From MGBC131033 sp910585655 (GTDB taxonomy: Bacteria; Bacillota; Clostridia; Lachnospirales; Lachnospiraceae), in NCBI GenBank assembly GCA_949502025.1, contig CATBCG010000032.1, forward strand, positions 16,053 through 80,052: a stretch of 64,000 nt of DNA, written 5' to 3'. Positions 51,957-59,914 of this stretch are shown here, in pieces. The notes under the pieces were generated by a model, which was not told the origin of the DNA, made no database searches, and saw nothing but the letters and a program-made list of their open reading frames with translations. Within the stretch, counting starts at the first letter, position 1, and every line of letters begins with the position of its first letter. A program made the position numbers and the translations under genes.

Positions 51957-52726
51957 AACAATTCCTCCCCCAGTTGTTCTAATGCTATAAATTCTTCTTC
52001 TTTTTTTCTGGCATACAGTTCCAGACGATGGATCTGCCAGGCAAACGGCTGGTAGCTTTGCCCTAACGTCTGCAGGAACGTCTCCATCACCAGTTCCGGT
52101 TTGATATTGACCTCGCTCCCCGCCGCCAAACGTAGGTATAAGACTTGCCCGTTTTCGTATTCCTCTGCCCTGCTAGGACGGGATACCCAGGTCTGCCCTT
52201 GCCAGCTTCCGCCGTCCTCTGCCGTTACGGCTGCCTGATAGAGAAAGGGGCGTAAATCCAATTCGCTCTCCCCTTTTTTGGTCTTTTTGACAACGCGAAT
52301 CTCCTGCCTAGAAAGAAAAGAAGCAAGCTGTTCGGAAAGCCCTTCGATGTTTTCTGTTTCATACCCGTCTTTTCTTGCAATCCGATAATCCGCTGCCGCT
52401 ACCAACGCCATAGAGGTCTTACTCTCGTCCGGAAGCCGGACAAAGCTTTCGATTTGCATCTCCGGCATCATTACCTCGTTGATACGGGCGATCATTTCCG
52501 CAGAAGCGCCGGAAGAAGCCAACTGCAAATCCAAATATTCCCCGTCGCTCGTCAGCCCTATTCCTAACGGCTGGGCAAAGGAAAGCAACGGATGCGGGCT
52601 GTAGCCCTGGGAATACAGCATATCCAGTCCTGCCCGACGGAACGCTTTTTGAAAGTAGCGCATCACATCCAGATGCCCGATAAATTTCATCGTTCCAGAT
52701 TTGGAAAATCTCATTCTAACCTTCAT
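51953..52726 (-). CDS. TIGR03936 family radical-SAM-associated protein (DUF2344)
   Basis: 257 residues from the ATG at 52726, chosen because GGAGGAGGTG lies 6 nt upstream; an in-frame extension of 43 residues lies inside the neighbouring gene. It matches the DUF2344 partner of the TIGR03960 radical SAM protein: MKVRMRFSKSGTMKFIGHLDVMRYFQKAFRRAGL, then SQGYSPHPLLSFAQPLGIG. Function unknown but always adjacent to TIGR03960 and near rng. It overlaps TIGR03960 by 11 nt and the LRR gene by 4 nt. Confidence 0.9.
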   Translation of the reverse strand: MKVRMRFSKSGTMKFIGHLDVMRYFQKAFRRAGLDMLYSQGYSPHPLLSFAQPLGIGLTSDGEYLDLQLASSGASAEMIARINEVMMPEMQIESFVRLPDESKTSMALVAAADYRIARKDGYETENIEGLSEQLASFLSRQEIRVVKKTKKGESELDLRPFLYQAAVTAEDGGSWQGQTWVSRPSRAEEYENGQVLYLRLAAGSEVNIKPELVMETFLQTLGQSYQPFAWQIHRLELYARKKEEEFIALEQLGEELL

Positions 52727-54605
52727 AGCAGACACCTCCTCCAAATACCCGCGCGCCGCAGCCAGCACACTTTTCCCGGCAGTTCGGCGTAACGATTCCT
52801 TCCTTGGAGCGTTCGTATTCCTGCCATAAAAAGTCCCTTCGTACTCCGACGTCAATAAAATCCCATGGCAGCAGCTCGTCCTTTTCCCGCTCTCTGGCGG
52901 TGTAAAATTCCAAGGAAAGTCCTTCGGCTTCTAAGGCTTCTAGCCAGATGTCATAATGAAAGTATTCACTCCAGGCATCATACATACAGCCGGATTGGTA
53001 AGCCCGTTCAATCACTGCCGAAAGCCGTCTGTCCCCCCGTGCCAGAACCCCTTCAATCATCGTCGTCTCTGCTTCATGCCAGTTGTATTTGATGCTCTTA
53101 GCATTGCGCTGTTCCTTCATTTTTCCGGAAAGGAAACGCTGCTTTTCCCGAAACTCTTCCGGCAGGCACATCCGTACCCACTGAAACGGGGTAAACGGCT
53201 TTGGTACAAAAAAGGATGTGCTGGCGACAATGCTTACCTTTCCATGCCGTTCCTCCTTTGGCAGCTTATAATACTCCGCGGCGATCTGGTTGGAAAGGGT
53301 GGCAATCCCTTCGATATCCTCTTCGGTTTCCGTCGGCAGCCCAAGCATAAAATAGAGCTTTACTTTATTCCAGCCGCCCCGGAAAGCCTCCGATGCCCCG
53401 TGCAGAATCTCTTCTTCGGAAAGTCCTTTGTTGATCACATCCCGGATTCGCTGGGAACCGCCTTCCGGCGCAAAGGTAAGGCTGCTTTTTTTCACGTCCT
53501 GTACCTTGCTCATAACATCCAGCGCAAAGGCGTCGATCCGCAGAGACGGCAGGGAAATATTGACGCCCTTGCTGCCAAATTCCTCGATCAGGTAATAAAC
53601 CAGCTCTTTTAGATTGGAATAATCACTTGAACTAAGCGAGCTTAACGTAATTTCCTCCTGTCCGGTCGCCGTCAGCATCTTGTTTGCCATTGCTTTTAAC
53701 CATTCCACATCCCGTTCCCGAATCGGTCGGTAGACCATTCCTGCCTGACAGAACCGACAGCCTCTGATACACCCTCGCTGGATTTCTAACACCACCCGAT
53801 CCTGCGTTACCCGCATATAAGGAACCAACGGCTTTTCCGGATAATACGTATCCGACAGGTTCATTTCTACCTGCTTCCGAATGACAGGGGCAGCAGCCGG
53901 GTGAATCGGAGTAAAAGAAGCCAGAGTTCCGTCGCCTCTATAAGCAGCTTCATAAAAGGACGGTACATACATTCCCGGCACTACCGCGACCATCGCCAGA
54001 AAATCTTTTCGGCTTCCTCCCTCTTCTTTATTTTTCAAATACAAATCTAAGATCTCGTCATACACCGTTTCCCCTTCACCCAGATAAAAAAAGTCAAAAA
54101 AGTCCGCAATCGGCTCCGGATTATACGTACAAGGACCGCCGGCTAAGACAATCGGATCCTCTTCTCCCCGATCTGCCGCCCGCAGAGGAATCCCTGCCAA
54201 ATCCAACACCTGTAAAATATTAGTATAGCACATTTCATATTGGAGGGTAATACCAAGAAAATCAAACGCTCGGATCGGATCTTGAGACTCTAAAGCAAAC
54301 AGAGGAATCTGCCGCTCTCTCATCTGCTTGTCCAAATCCACCCAAGGCGAATAGACCCGCTCACACCAGGTATCCTCCCGCCGGTTAAACATTTCATATA
54401 AAATCTGGATTCCCAAATGGCTCATCCCGATTTCGTAAACATCGGGAAAGCACATCGCAAAACGGATACGGATCTGTTCTCTGTCCTTGATCACCGAATG
54501 AAACTCCCCGCCGATATAACGAGCCGGCTTTTCCACGCTTAATAACACCTCGTCCGGCAGCGCCAGACGCCGCTTTCCGTTTTGCTTTGTTACCTGTAAT
54601 TCCAT
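52716..54605 (-). CDS. TIGR03960 family B12-binding-type radical SAM protein
   Basis: 629 residues. N-terminal B12-binding-like Rossmann domain (about 40-190), then radical SAM core with the [4Fe-4S]-ligating CIRGCRFC motif, followed by PSLRIDAF and GLPTETEEDIEGI strands, and a C-terminal cysteine cluster NCREKCAGCGARV. Role unknown; the family is conserved upstream of the rplU/rng cluster. AGGAG before the ATG. The C-terminal Cys pair suggests another metal site. Confidence 0.92.
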   Translation of the reverse strand: MELQVTKQNGKRRLALPDEVLLSVEKPARYIGGEFHSVIKDREQIRIRFAMCFPDVYEIGMSHLGIQILYEMFNRREDTWCERVYSPWVDLDKQMRERQIPLFALESQDPIRAFDFLGITLQYEMCYTNILQVLDLAGIPLRAADRGEEDPIVLAGGPCTYNPEPIADFFDFFYLGEGETVYDEILDLYLKNKEEGGSRKDFLAMVAVVPGMYVPSFYEAAYRGDGTLASFTPIHPAAAPVIRKQVEMNLSDTYYPEKPLVPYMRVTQDRVVLEIQRGCIRGCRFCQAGMVYRPIRERDVEWLKAMANKMLTATGQEEITLSSLSSSDYSNLKELVYYLIEEFGSKGVNISLPSLRIDAFALDVMSKVQDVKKSSLTFAPEGGSQRIRDVINKGLSEEEILHGASEAFRGGWNKVKLYFMLGLPTETEEDIEGIATLSNQIAAEYYKLPKEERHGKVSIVASTSFFVPKPFTPFQWVRMCLPEEFREKQRFLSGKMKEQRNAKSIKYNWHEAETTMIEGVLARGDRRLSAVIERAYQSGCMYDAWSEYFHYDIWLEALEAEGLSLEFYTAREREKDELLPWDFIDVGVRRDFLWQEYERSKEGIVTPNCREKCAGCGARVFGGGVCYEG

Positions 54606-54617
54606 TATGTTCTCCTC

Positions 54618-56309
54618 TCAAATGGCAGAAATCAATTCTACCTGTTTTTTATAAAAAGCAATTCCGATTTTCATAACTTGTGTGATGCCGCGGTTGTGCA
54701 ATTCACTTTCATAGTCCATCTCCTGAATCTGAGCAAGCGCTTCTTTTGCCAGTTTTTGCAGCTTTTCCGACAAGTTTTCAGAAGAGACAGCCCGTTCGCG
54801 CAGTACCTTTAATTCTAATAGGATTCCTGGAAGTCTCTGGTGATAGGGACATAACTGAATATCATATCGTCCGTCTCCTGCTTCACGATTAGACGTTACC
54901 TCATACTGATGATTCATAACCGCATAAATTCCAAGTAGCAACCTATGATAAAAACTTTCGCTTGCAGCATCAAACGTGCTGATGGTTTGTTTTAAAAACT
55001 GACTGAGCTGTTTTTGAAATTCCGGTATGTTTTGTCGGGCAAGCGCTTGCTGAATAGAAATTGCCGTCGATTGGGAAATTGATCCGGAAAGAGCCGAAAG
55101 GATTTCTTTTTCATATACCAAACGGATTTCCTTATTGGGAATTGCTACTTCATAAATCATGTTATTGTCATCATATGCTTCTGCATTTTGTAACTTTAAA
55201 TAGCCTGCCATCAAAAGGAAGCTATAGACAGAAGACGGGGTGTACTTGATCTCTGGATAAATCACGGAGGTATCTACATAAACGGCAATTGCTTCTCCTT
55301 TTAGAAGAGAAAGCAGATTCTCCTGGATCTCCGAGGTTGCTTCCGCTACGATCTCCCGGATGATATCATTGCTGCCTGTAAACTGCCAGAAAGCTTTTGG
55401 AATACAGCCGGTATCCATATAGTTGATCACAGACCACGGGTTAAATATCTCTTTGCCGCCAAACACATAGCCATCGTACCAGGCGCACAATTCGTTATAC
55501 TTGTCCATCTGCCCATAAGTGGTTAATAAGGCTTGTATTTCCTCTTTGGTAAATCCAAAATATTCCCTGTAACGCTGATCCAGTACGGAGTTTTCTTTTA
55601 GGTTGTTCATTCCGCTAAAAATACTTTCCTTGGCTACCCGAAGAATTCCTGTCAAAAAACCATAAGCCAAATGAGGATTGTCCTTTAACCCACCCGAAAA
55701 CAGGTTCCGCATAAACAAAACGACCTGTTCGTAATAGCCGTATAAATATCCTTGCTGAATCGGCGTATCATATTCATCTATAATCAAAATCGGTGCTGTT
55801 TTGTGATGCGCATGAAGCATAGAAGTAAAAACAGAAAGCGCCTGCATCAGCTCTATCGTATCTGCTTCCCCTCGTACGATCTTTTGGTAATAGTTCCGCT
55901 CAAATTCCGTACAGAAGGTACTATCTGCAAGCTCTGGATGTCTGCAAAACTCTATTTGAAATAAATTTTGCAGTTTTTGTATCGTATCCTTCCAGTTATC
56001 CATCTTTACATCCTTAAAAGTCAGAAAAATGACCGGATACCGTCCTTGATGCTTGGTATACGAAAAACCACACTCCCAAATTTTTTTATCTTTAAAATAA
56101 CAGGAAGTGTCTTCTTCTGTTTTTTCAAAAAACACGCGCAGCATATCCATGTTTAACGTTTTTCCAAAACGCCTCGGTCTTGTAAAAAGCGATACCTTGG
56201 GAATGGTATCTAAAAAGTCACGAATCAACAATGTTTTGTCTATATAATAATAGTTGGTAGCGATTTCCTTAAAGTCCGAAATTCCAATTGGAAACGGCAT
56301 TTGTTTCAC
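54618..56309 (-). CDS. AAA-ATPase-like / PD-(D/E)XK nuclease-like protein (DUF1703 type)
   Basis: 563 residues. N-terminal AAA-ATPase-like module: YIDKTLLIRDFLD, FTRPRRFGKTLNMDMLR (P-loop-like), ILIIDEYDTPIQ (Walker B) and FGFTKEEIQALL; C-terminal PD-(D/E)XK-like nuclease with GDGRYDIQLCPYHQRLPGILLELKV (D then ExK). This architecture is common and multi-copy in gut anaerobes. GTG start at 56309, with AGGAGGTGACAGAGT placed better for it than for the ATG at 56300. It stands just before TIGR03960. Confidence 0.88.
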   Translation of the reverse strand: MKQMPFPIGISDFKEIATNYYYIDKTLLIRDFLDTIPKVSLFTRPRRFGKTLNMDMLRVFFEKTEEDTSCYFKDKKIWECGFSYTKHQGRYPVIFLTFKDVKMDNWKDTIQKLQNLFQIEFCRHPELADSTFCTEFERNYYQKIVRGEADTIELMQALSVFTSMLHAHHKTAPILIIDEYDTPIQQGYLYGYYEQVVLFMRNLFSGGLKDNPHLAYGFLTGILRVAKESIFSGMNNLKENSVLDQRYREYFGFTKEEIQALLTTYGQMDKYNELCAWYDGYVFGGKEIFNPWSVINYMDTGCIPKAFWQFTGSNDIIREIVAEATSEIQENLLSLLKGEAIAVYVDTSVIYPEIKYTPSSVYSFLLMAGYLKLQNAEAYDDNNMIYEVAIPNKEIRLVYEKEILSALSGSISQSTAISIQQALARQNIPEFQKQLSQFLKQTISTFDAASESFYHRLLLGIYAVMNHQYEVTSNREAGDGRYDIQLCPYHQRLPGILLELKVLRERAVSSENLSEKLQKLAKEALAQIQEMDYESELHNRGITQVMKIGIAFYKKQVELISAI

Positions 56310-56324
56310 TCTGTCACCTCCTGC

Positions 56325-56624
56325 TTACTTTTCTTTTTCAAATTGGTCTTCTATCCAGGTCGCAGTATGTTCTACCGCCATTTCATAAGCCGAATCCGAA
56401 GAAATCCAGGCGCGTACGGTTTCCTCGGAAGGTTCGCGCAGCAAACGCCCTGTGAAAAACAACAGCAAAAAAATCCCTGCCGCCACGACAATCCGTCCTA
56501 ATAAGTCGGAATCACTTCCGGCTTCTTTTATCGTTTGTGTTCTCTTTCCTTCCGTCTCCATCTCCATCTCCCATTCTGCCGGTGTTTGAACCCTTTCGTT
56601 TTTTCTTTTTACTGCCCGCATCAT
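56325..56624 (-). CDS. Small one-helix membrane protein
   Basis: 99 residues: acidic/Thr-rich cytoplasmic N-terminus (to 45), one membrane helix (about 43-62, IVVAAGIFLLLFFTGRLL), and an acidic extracytoplasmic C-terminus. No known domain. AAGGAGG before the ATG (two adjacent ATGs possible). Lies 15 nt upstream of the AAA-ATPase gene. Confidence 0.6.
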   Translation of the reverse strand: MMRAVKRKNERVQTPAEWEMEMETEGKRTQTIKEAGSDSDLLGRIVVAAGIFLLLFFTGRLLREPSEETVRAWISSDSAYEMAVEHTATWIEDQFEKEK

Positions 56625-56660
56625 AGAAACTACCTCCTTTTTCCGGATACATTCCTGGTT

Positions 56661-57410
56661 TCAATATATGCGTGCGCCGTTCCTTTCATACACCCAGGCG
56701 TTGCCGCGTTTGCTTACCCGCTTCAAAGTATCCGCCTCGTAAAGCAATAGGAGGGCTTTCTGCGCTACTGCCAGAGAAACGCCTGCTGCTTTTTGGTATT
56801 CTTTAGAAGTAAACTGCTCCGGCAACGCTTTCGGTATCAAAAGGGCATAATCTTCTTTCGTATCAATATGATACTCTGCCGCTAAGGAAAGGGGCAAACG
56901 TTCCGCCCGTACGGAACCCCGCTTTCGGTCTTTACTCCAGCCGTTTAAAAAACGGTATTCTTCTATGTCTAACAGTACCAGAGTCAGACGGAGGTTCGGA
57001 TGGGAAAGAAAGCTGCGGATTTTATAAAGCTCCCGAAACACCTCATAGGGCGTGCCGACTTTGGGGGATTTGCGCCCCTTACTGATTTCACCCGTCTCTT
57101 TGTCAATCCAGCGCAGTATTTTACGATGCGGAATCGGATAGACGATATTGACTGGCTTTAAGGCTAAAAATACAGCCAGCTTTTTCCGAAGCTTATCAAA
57201 ATTGGCTGTCTGAATTTCGATGATTTGTGTTTCGTTGCAGACATCCGCATAATACCCGCCGATTTTTTTCTCATAACAGGCGGCGTCCGGTTCCAGATAA
57301 CGCTTTAAAACCGCATGAACGGTCTTTTCCGCTAACGTGCCGATCCCTGCCCGCTCCCGTTCTTGTATCGTCACCTGTCTACAGACCTGTAAGAAATATT
57401 CCTGATCCAT
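56661..57410 (-). CDS. Unrecognised protein with nuclease-like core and C-terminal winged helix
   Basis: 249 residues from ATG 57410 (AAAGGGA 10 nt upstream). A segment GGYYADVCN then IIEIQTANF has the D...ExQ pattern of restriction-endonuclease-like folds (inference). The C-terminal 60 residues (FTSKEYQKAAGVSLAVAQKALLLLY, then KRVSKRGNAWVYERNG) resemble a winged helix. Central part is basic and has an LTLVLLDIEEYRF strand. Divergent from the zinc-ribbon gene with paired promoters at 57.4 kb. Confidence 0.55.
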   Translation of the reverse strand: MDQEYFLQVCRQVTIQERERAGIGTLAEKTVHAVLKRYLEPDAACYEKKIGGYYADVCNETQIIEIQTANFDKLRKKLAVFLALKPVNIVYPIPHRKILRWIDKETGEISKGRKSPKVGTPYEVFRELYKIRSFLSHPNLRLTLVLLDIEEYRFLNGWSKDRKRGSVRAERLPLSLAAEYHIDTKEDYALLIPKALPEQFTSKEYQKAAGVSLAVAQKALLLLYEADTLKRVSKRGNAWVYERNGARIY

Positions 57411-57436
57411 TTCTTTCACATCCCTTTCTCTTTTCT

Positions 57437-57465
57437 AGTATACCTGTTTTTGGAACAGTTTGCAA
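57437..57465 (-). promoter_or_regulatory. Promoter of the nuclease-like gene
   Basis: On the minus strand TTGCAA (57465-57460), 17-nt spacer, TATACT (57442-57437). Confidence 0.65.
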
Positions 57466-57470
57466 TCAGT

Positions 57471-57499
57471 TTGCAAGGAATATCGGATTGTGTTATAAT
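57471..57499 (+). promoter_or_regulatory. Promoter of the zinc-ribbon gene
   Basis: TTGCAA (57471-57476), 17-nt spacer, TATAAT (57494-57499). CAGTTTGCAA occurs twice 11 nt apart; each copy supplies the -35 box of one of two divergent promoters. Confidence 0.7.
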
Positions 57500-57530
57500 C
57501 AAAAGCAAAAAAGAAAGAGGAGGCTTTCCT

Positions 57531-58322
57531 ATGCCATGGTGTCCGAACTGTAAAAACGAATACCGGAAGGGGATTACGGTCTGTGCCGACTGCGGTGCGC
57601 TGCTGGTAGAATCCCTTTCCGCACAGAATCTAGTGCGTCTCTTATCTGTTGATAAACAGGAAGCGGCGGATAAATTGGCAGAATTTCTAAAATATGAAGG
57701 AATTTCCGAGGTATCCGTTCTTCCTATCCAAAACGAAGAGGTCGAGGTTGCTGTCCCGGAGGAGGAAAAGGAAGAAGCCCTTCGGCTGGCAAGAGCTTTT
57801 TTCACGGTAGAAAAGGAAAAAGAATTAGCCGGCTTAAAGCAACTAGAAGAGGAAAAGGCAGAAGCGGCAAGGAACGTTCATACCTATGTCAATGCAAGGG
57901 AAAAATATCAGGAAAACCGTTCTGCTGCGTATATGTTTATAGGCTTTGGCGTTGCCGGGCTGCTTTTTATGATCCTGCATACCGTCGGCATTCTCTCCCT
58001 TTTTTCCGGCTGGTTTCAGATGGGAATCGGCTACGGGTTGTTTTTGATTTTCCTTGGCATTGGTTTTGCCTCGTTCAAACGGGCACAGTCACTAAAGGAG
58101 GAAATCGCCAAAGAAGATACCAAGACCAAAGAAGTCCTCTCCTGGCTGGCAGCGCATGCGACCAAAGAACGACTGGCGGCAGCGTTTGATCCGGACGCCA
58201 GCGAGGAAGAAAACGATCTCAACCGCTTTAACCTGGTCAAAGAACTTCTGACCGACCAATTTCCAGAGCTGGAGGACAATTACAGGGATCATTTGGCTGA
58301 CCAGTTTTTAGGGGAATCGTAA
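57531..58322 (+). CDS. Zinc-ribbon membrane protein
   Basis: 263 residues from the ATG at 57531, with AAAGAGGAGG upstream. N-terminal zinc ribbon (CPNC ... CADCG, about 4-24), a DUF2007-like beta unit (EVEVAVPEEEKEEAL), a helix, then two membrane helices (about 150-200, FIGFGVAGLLFMIL and GIGYGLFLIFLGIGF), and a C-terminal cytoplasmic helical part. Function unknown; possibly a membrane sensor or adaptor. Confidence 0.75.
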   Translation: MPWCPNCKNEYRKGITVCADCGALLVESLSAQNLVRLLSVDKQEAADKLAEFLKYEGISEVSVLPIQNEEVEVAVPEEEKEEALRLARAFFTVEKEKELAGLKQLEEEKAEAARNVHTYVNAREKYQENRSAAYMFIGFGVAGLLFMILHTVGILSLFSGWFQMGIGYGLFLIFLGIGFASFKRAQSLKEEIAKEDTKTKEVLSWLAAHATKERLAAAFDPDASEEENDLNRFNLVKELLTDQFPELEDNYRDHLADQFLGES

Positions 58323-58407
58323 TCGAAAAAAATTTTTTCTTTTCTTGAATGGTTTTGCCAAACAGAATCGTATTATAGGTAGAACCAAAAAGAAAGGAAG
58401 GAAAACT

Positions 58408-58683
58408 ATGAAAACAAAAACCATCATTACCAAACTGGCTGCCGGTATGGCTGCCGTTTCTCTTCTCTGCTCTCTAGGAAGCATAAGCGCTTCTGCAAGG
58501 GGTAGAAACTACGTTGATGCCAACCAGGACGGAGTATGCGATTACTGTACGACGGACTGCTCCTTTGTAGACGAGGACGGAGACGGTATCTGCGATCATT
58601 TTGCAGCCCAAAGCTGCCCAGGTCAGGGGCATCACAGACGCGCAGGCAGGGGGCAGGGACGTGGCGGGTGTCATAGAAGATAA
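58408..58683 (+). CDS. Small secreted protein with calcium-loop-like repeats
   Basis: 91 residues from the ATG at 58408 (AAGGAAGG site). Signal peptide cleaved near ASA-R (about 29). The mature part holds two acidic loops of EF-hand/dockerin-like type, YVDANQDGVCDYC and FVDEDGDGICDHF, and a Gly/Arg/His-rich tail (GHHRRAGRGQGRGGCHRR). Six cysteines in the mature part may form disulfides. It directly precedes an ECF sigma/anti-sigma pair. Calcium binding is inferred; function unknown. Confidence 0.75.
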   Translation: MKTKTIITKLAAGMAAVSLLCSLGSISASARGRNYVDANQDGVCDYCTTDCSFVDEDGDGICDHFAAQSCPGQGHHRRAGRGQGRGGCHRR

Positions 58684-58703
58684 CAGCCAAAGCGAGGAAG
58701 CTT

Positions 58704-59207
58704 ATGCGGAGTGAAGAAGAGGTAAACAGAGCCATCGATCGATATTCCGATATGATTCGACGGCTTTGTATGGCGCATCTGAAAAATTACCATGATACAC
58801 AGGACATATTTCAGACGGTGTTTTTGAAATATGCCCTAAGTTCTGTTGTCTTTGAAAGCGAAGAACACGAAAAAGCATGGTTTATCCGCGTAACGGCTAA
58901 TGCGTGCAAAGATTTACTCAAAAGCTTTTTCCGCACGCATGTTGTCTCGATAGAGGAGTTGGCAGAGCCACCCTCTGTCGAGATGCCCGAGCCGAATGAG
59001 GTGCTGGCGGCTGTGCAGTCGCTGCCGGCAAAATATAAGGATGTCGTCTACCTTCATTTTTATGAAGGCTATACGGCGCCTGAAATCGGAAAAATCCTCG
59101 GGAAAAACGTAAATACGGTATATACCTGTCTCACACGGTCTAAAAATCTGCTGCGGAAAGCATTGGGAGGTGACGGATATGACAGAACAGATCAAACAGG
59201 CATTTGA
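58704..59207 (+). CDS. ECF-type RNA polymerase sigma factor
   Basis: 167 residues. Sigma-2 region (RRLCMAHLKNYHDTQDIFQTVFLKYAL) and sigma-4 region (LPAKYKDVVYLHFYEGYTAPEIGKILGKNVNTVYTCLTRSKNLLRKAL) are clear, with the spacer typical of ECF factors. It overlaps the anti-sigma gene by 29 nt, the normal coupling. The secreted gene 20 nt upstream is likely in the same unit. Start at ATG 58704. Confidence 0.93.
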   Translation: MRSEEEVNRAIDRYSDMIRRLCMAHLKNYHDTQDIFQTVFLKYALSSVVFESEEHEKAWFIRVTANACKDLLKSFFRTHVVSIEELAEPPSVEMPEPNEVLAAVQSLPAKYKDVVYLHFYEGYTAPEIGKILGKNVNTVYTCLTRSKNLLRKALGGDGYDRTDQTGI

Positions 59208-59907
59208 CAGCATTCACGCCGAGACCGAGCTAAAGGAACAGACAAGACAGTATCTGTCCGTCCATCTGAAACACCGTCAGGCACAAAGGCGTTTTCGTAT
59301 ACAGGTCGCTCTCTCTGCTGCCTGCCTGTTTTTTCTGCTGATCGGTTTTGGCGGCTATCGTCTGTATTTTTCCCAAAGCTTCCTTATTAGCATCGACATC
59401 AACCCTTCCATCGAACTTCACGTCAACCGTTTCGATAAGGTCATTTCCGCCCACAGCTATAACGAAGACGGAGAACGTCTGCTTCATACGGTAAAGGTAC
59501 AATTTATGGATTACAAAAAAGCGCTTCATAAGCTCCTTGACAGTCAAAGCATCACTTCTTATCTGGAGCAGGAGGAACTGCTTTCGATTTCCGTATCCGG
59601 GAAAAACGAACAAAAATGTGAGGAAATGCTGACGGATATTGAATCTTCCCTTCCTCCTCATCACAACGTCTGCTGTTCTATGGGGAATTTAGAGGAGGCA
59701 GAAGCGGCACACGCCGCCGGGCTCTCCGTCGGGAAATACCGCACTTTTTTGGAATTACAGGAAGTCTATCCGGATATGACAATAGAGGACGTAAAAGGGA
59801 TGACGATGCGGGAAATAGAGGAGCTTTTAACACCTGTCCAAAAAGAGGATACGGATACCAAAAAGCATAAAAACAGGCACCGACACCGGCATCAGCATCA
59901 ATCCTAA
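59179..59907 (+). CDS. RsgI-like membrane anti-sigma factor
   Basis: 242 residues from the ATG at 59179 (GGGAGG 8 nt upstream), overlapping the sigma gene by 29 nt. N-terminal cytoplasmic segment (1-40), one membrane helix (about 43-62), then an RsgI-like extracytoplasmic domain (SIDINPSIELHVNRFDKVISA, about 73-95), and a C-terminal region ending in a His/Arg-rich tail. Probably holds the sigma factor at the membrane until an extracellular signal releases it. Confidence 0.85.
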   Translation: MTEQIKQAFDSIHAETELKEQTRQYLSVHLKHRQAQRRFRIQVALSAACLFFLLIGFGGYRLYFSQSFLISIDINPSIELHVNRFDKVISAHSYNEDGERLLHTVKVQFMDYKKALHKLLDSQSITSYLEQEELLSISVSGKNEQKCEEMLTDIESSLPPHHNVCCSMGNLEEAEAAHAAGLSVGKYRTFLELQEVYPDMTIEDVKGMTMREIEELLTPVQKEDTDTKKHKNRHRHRHQHQS

Positions 59908-59914
59908 AAACCTC

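Noticed and set aside
52956..53612. Long plus-strand frame opposite the radical SAM gene
   Set aside because: It is the antisense shadow of a gene with clear motifs, and has no ribosome binding site or family resemblance.
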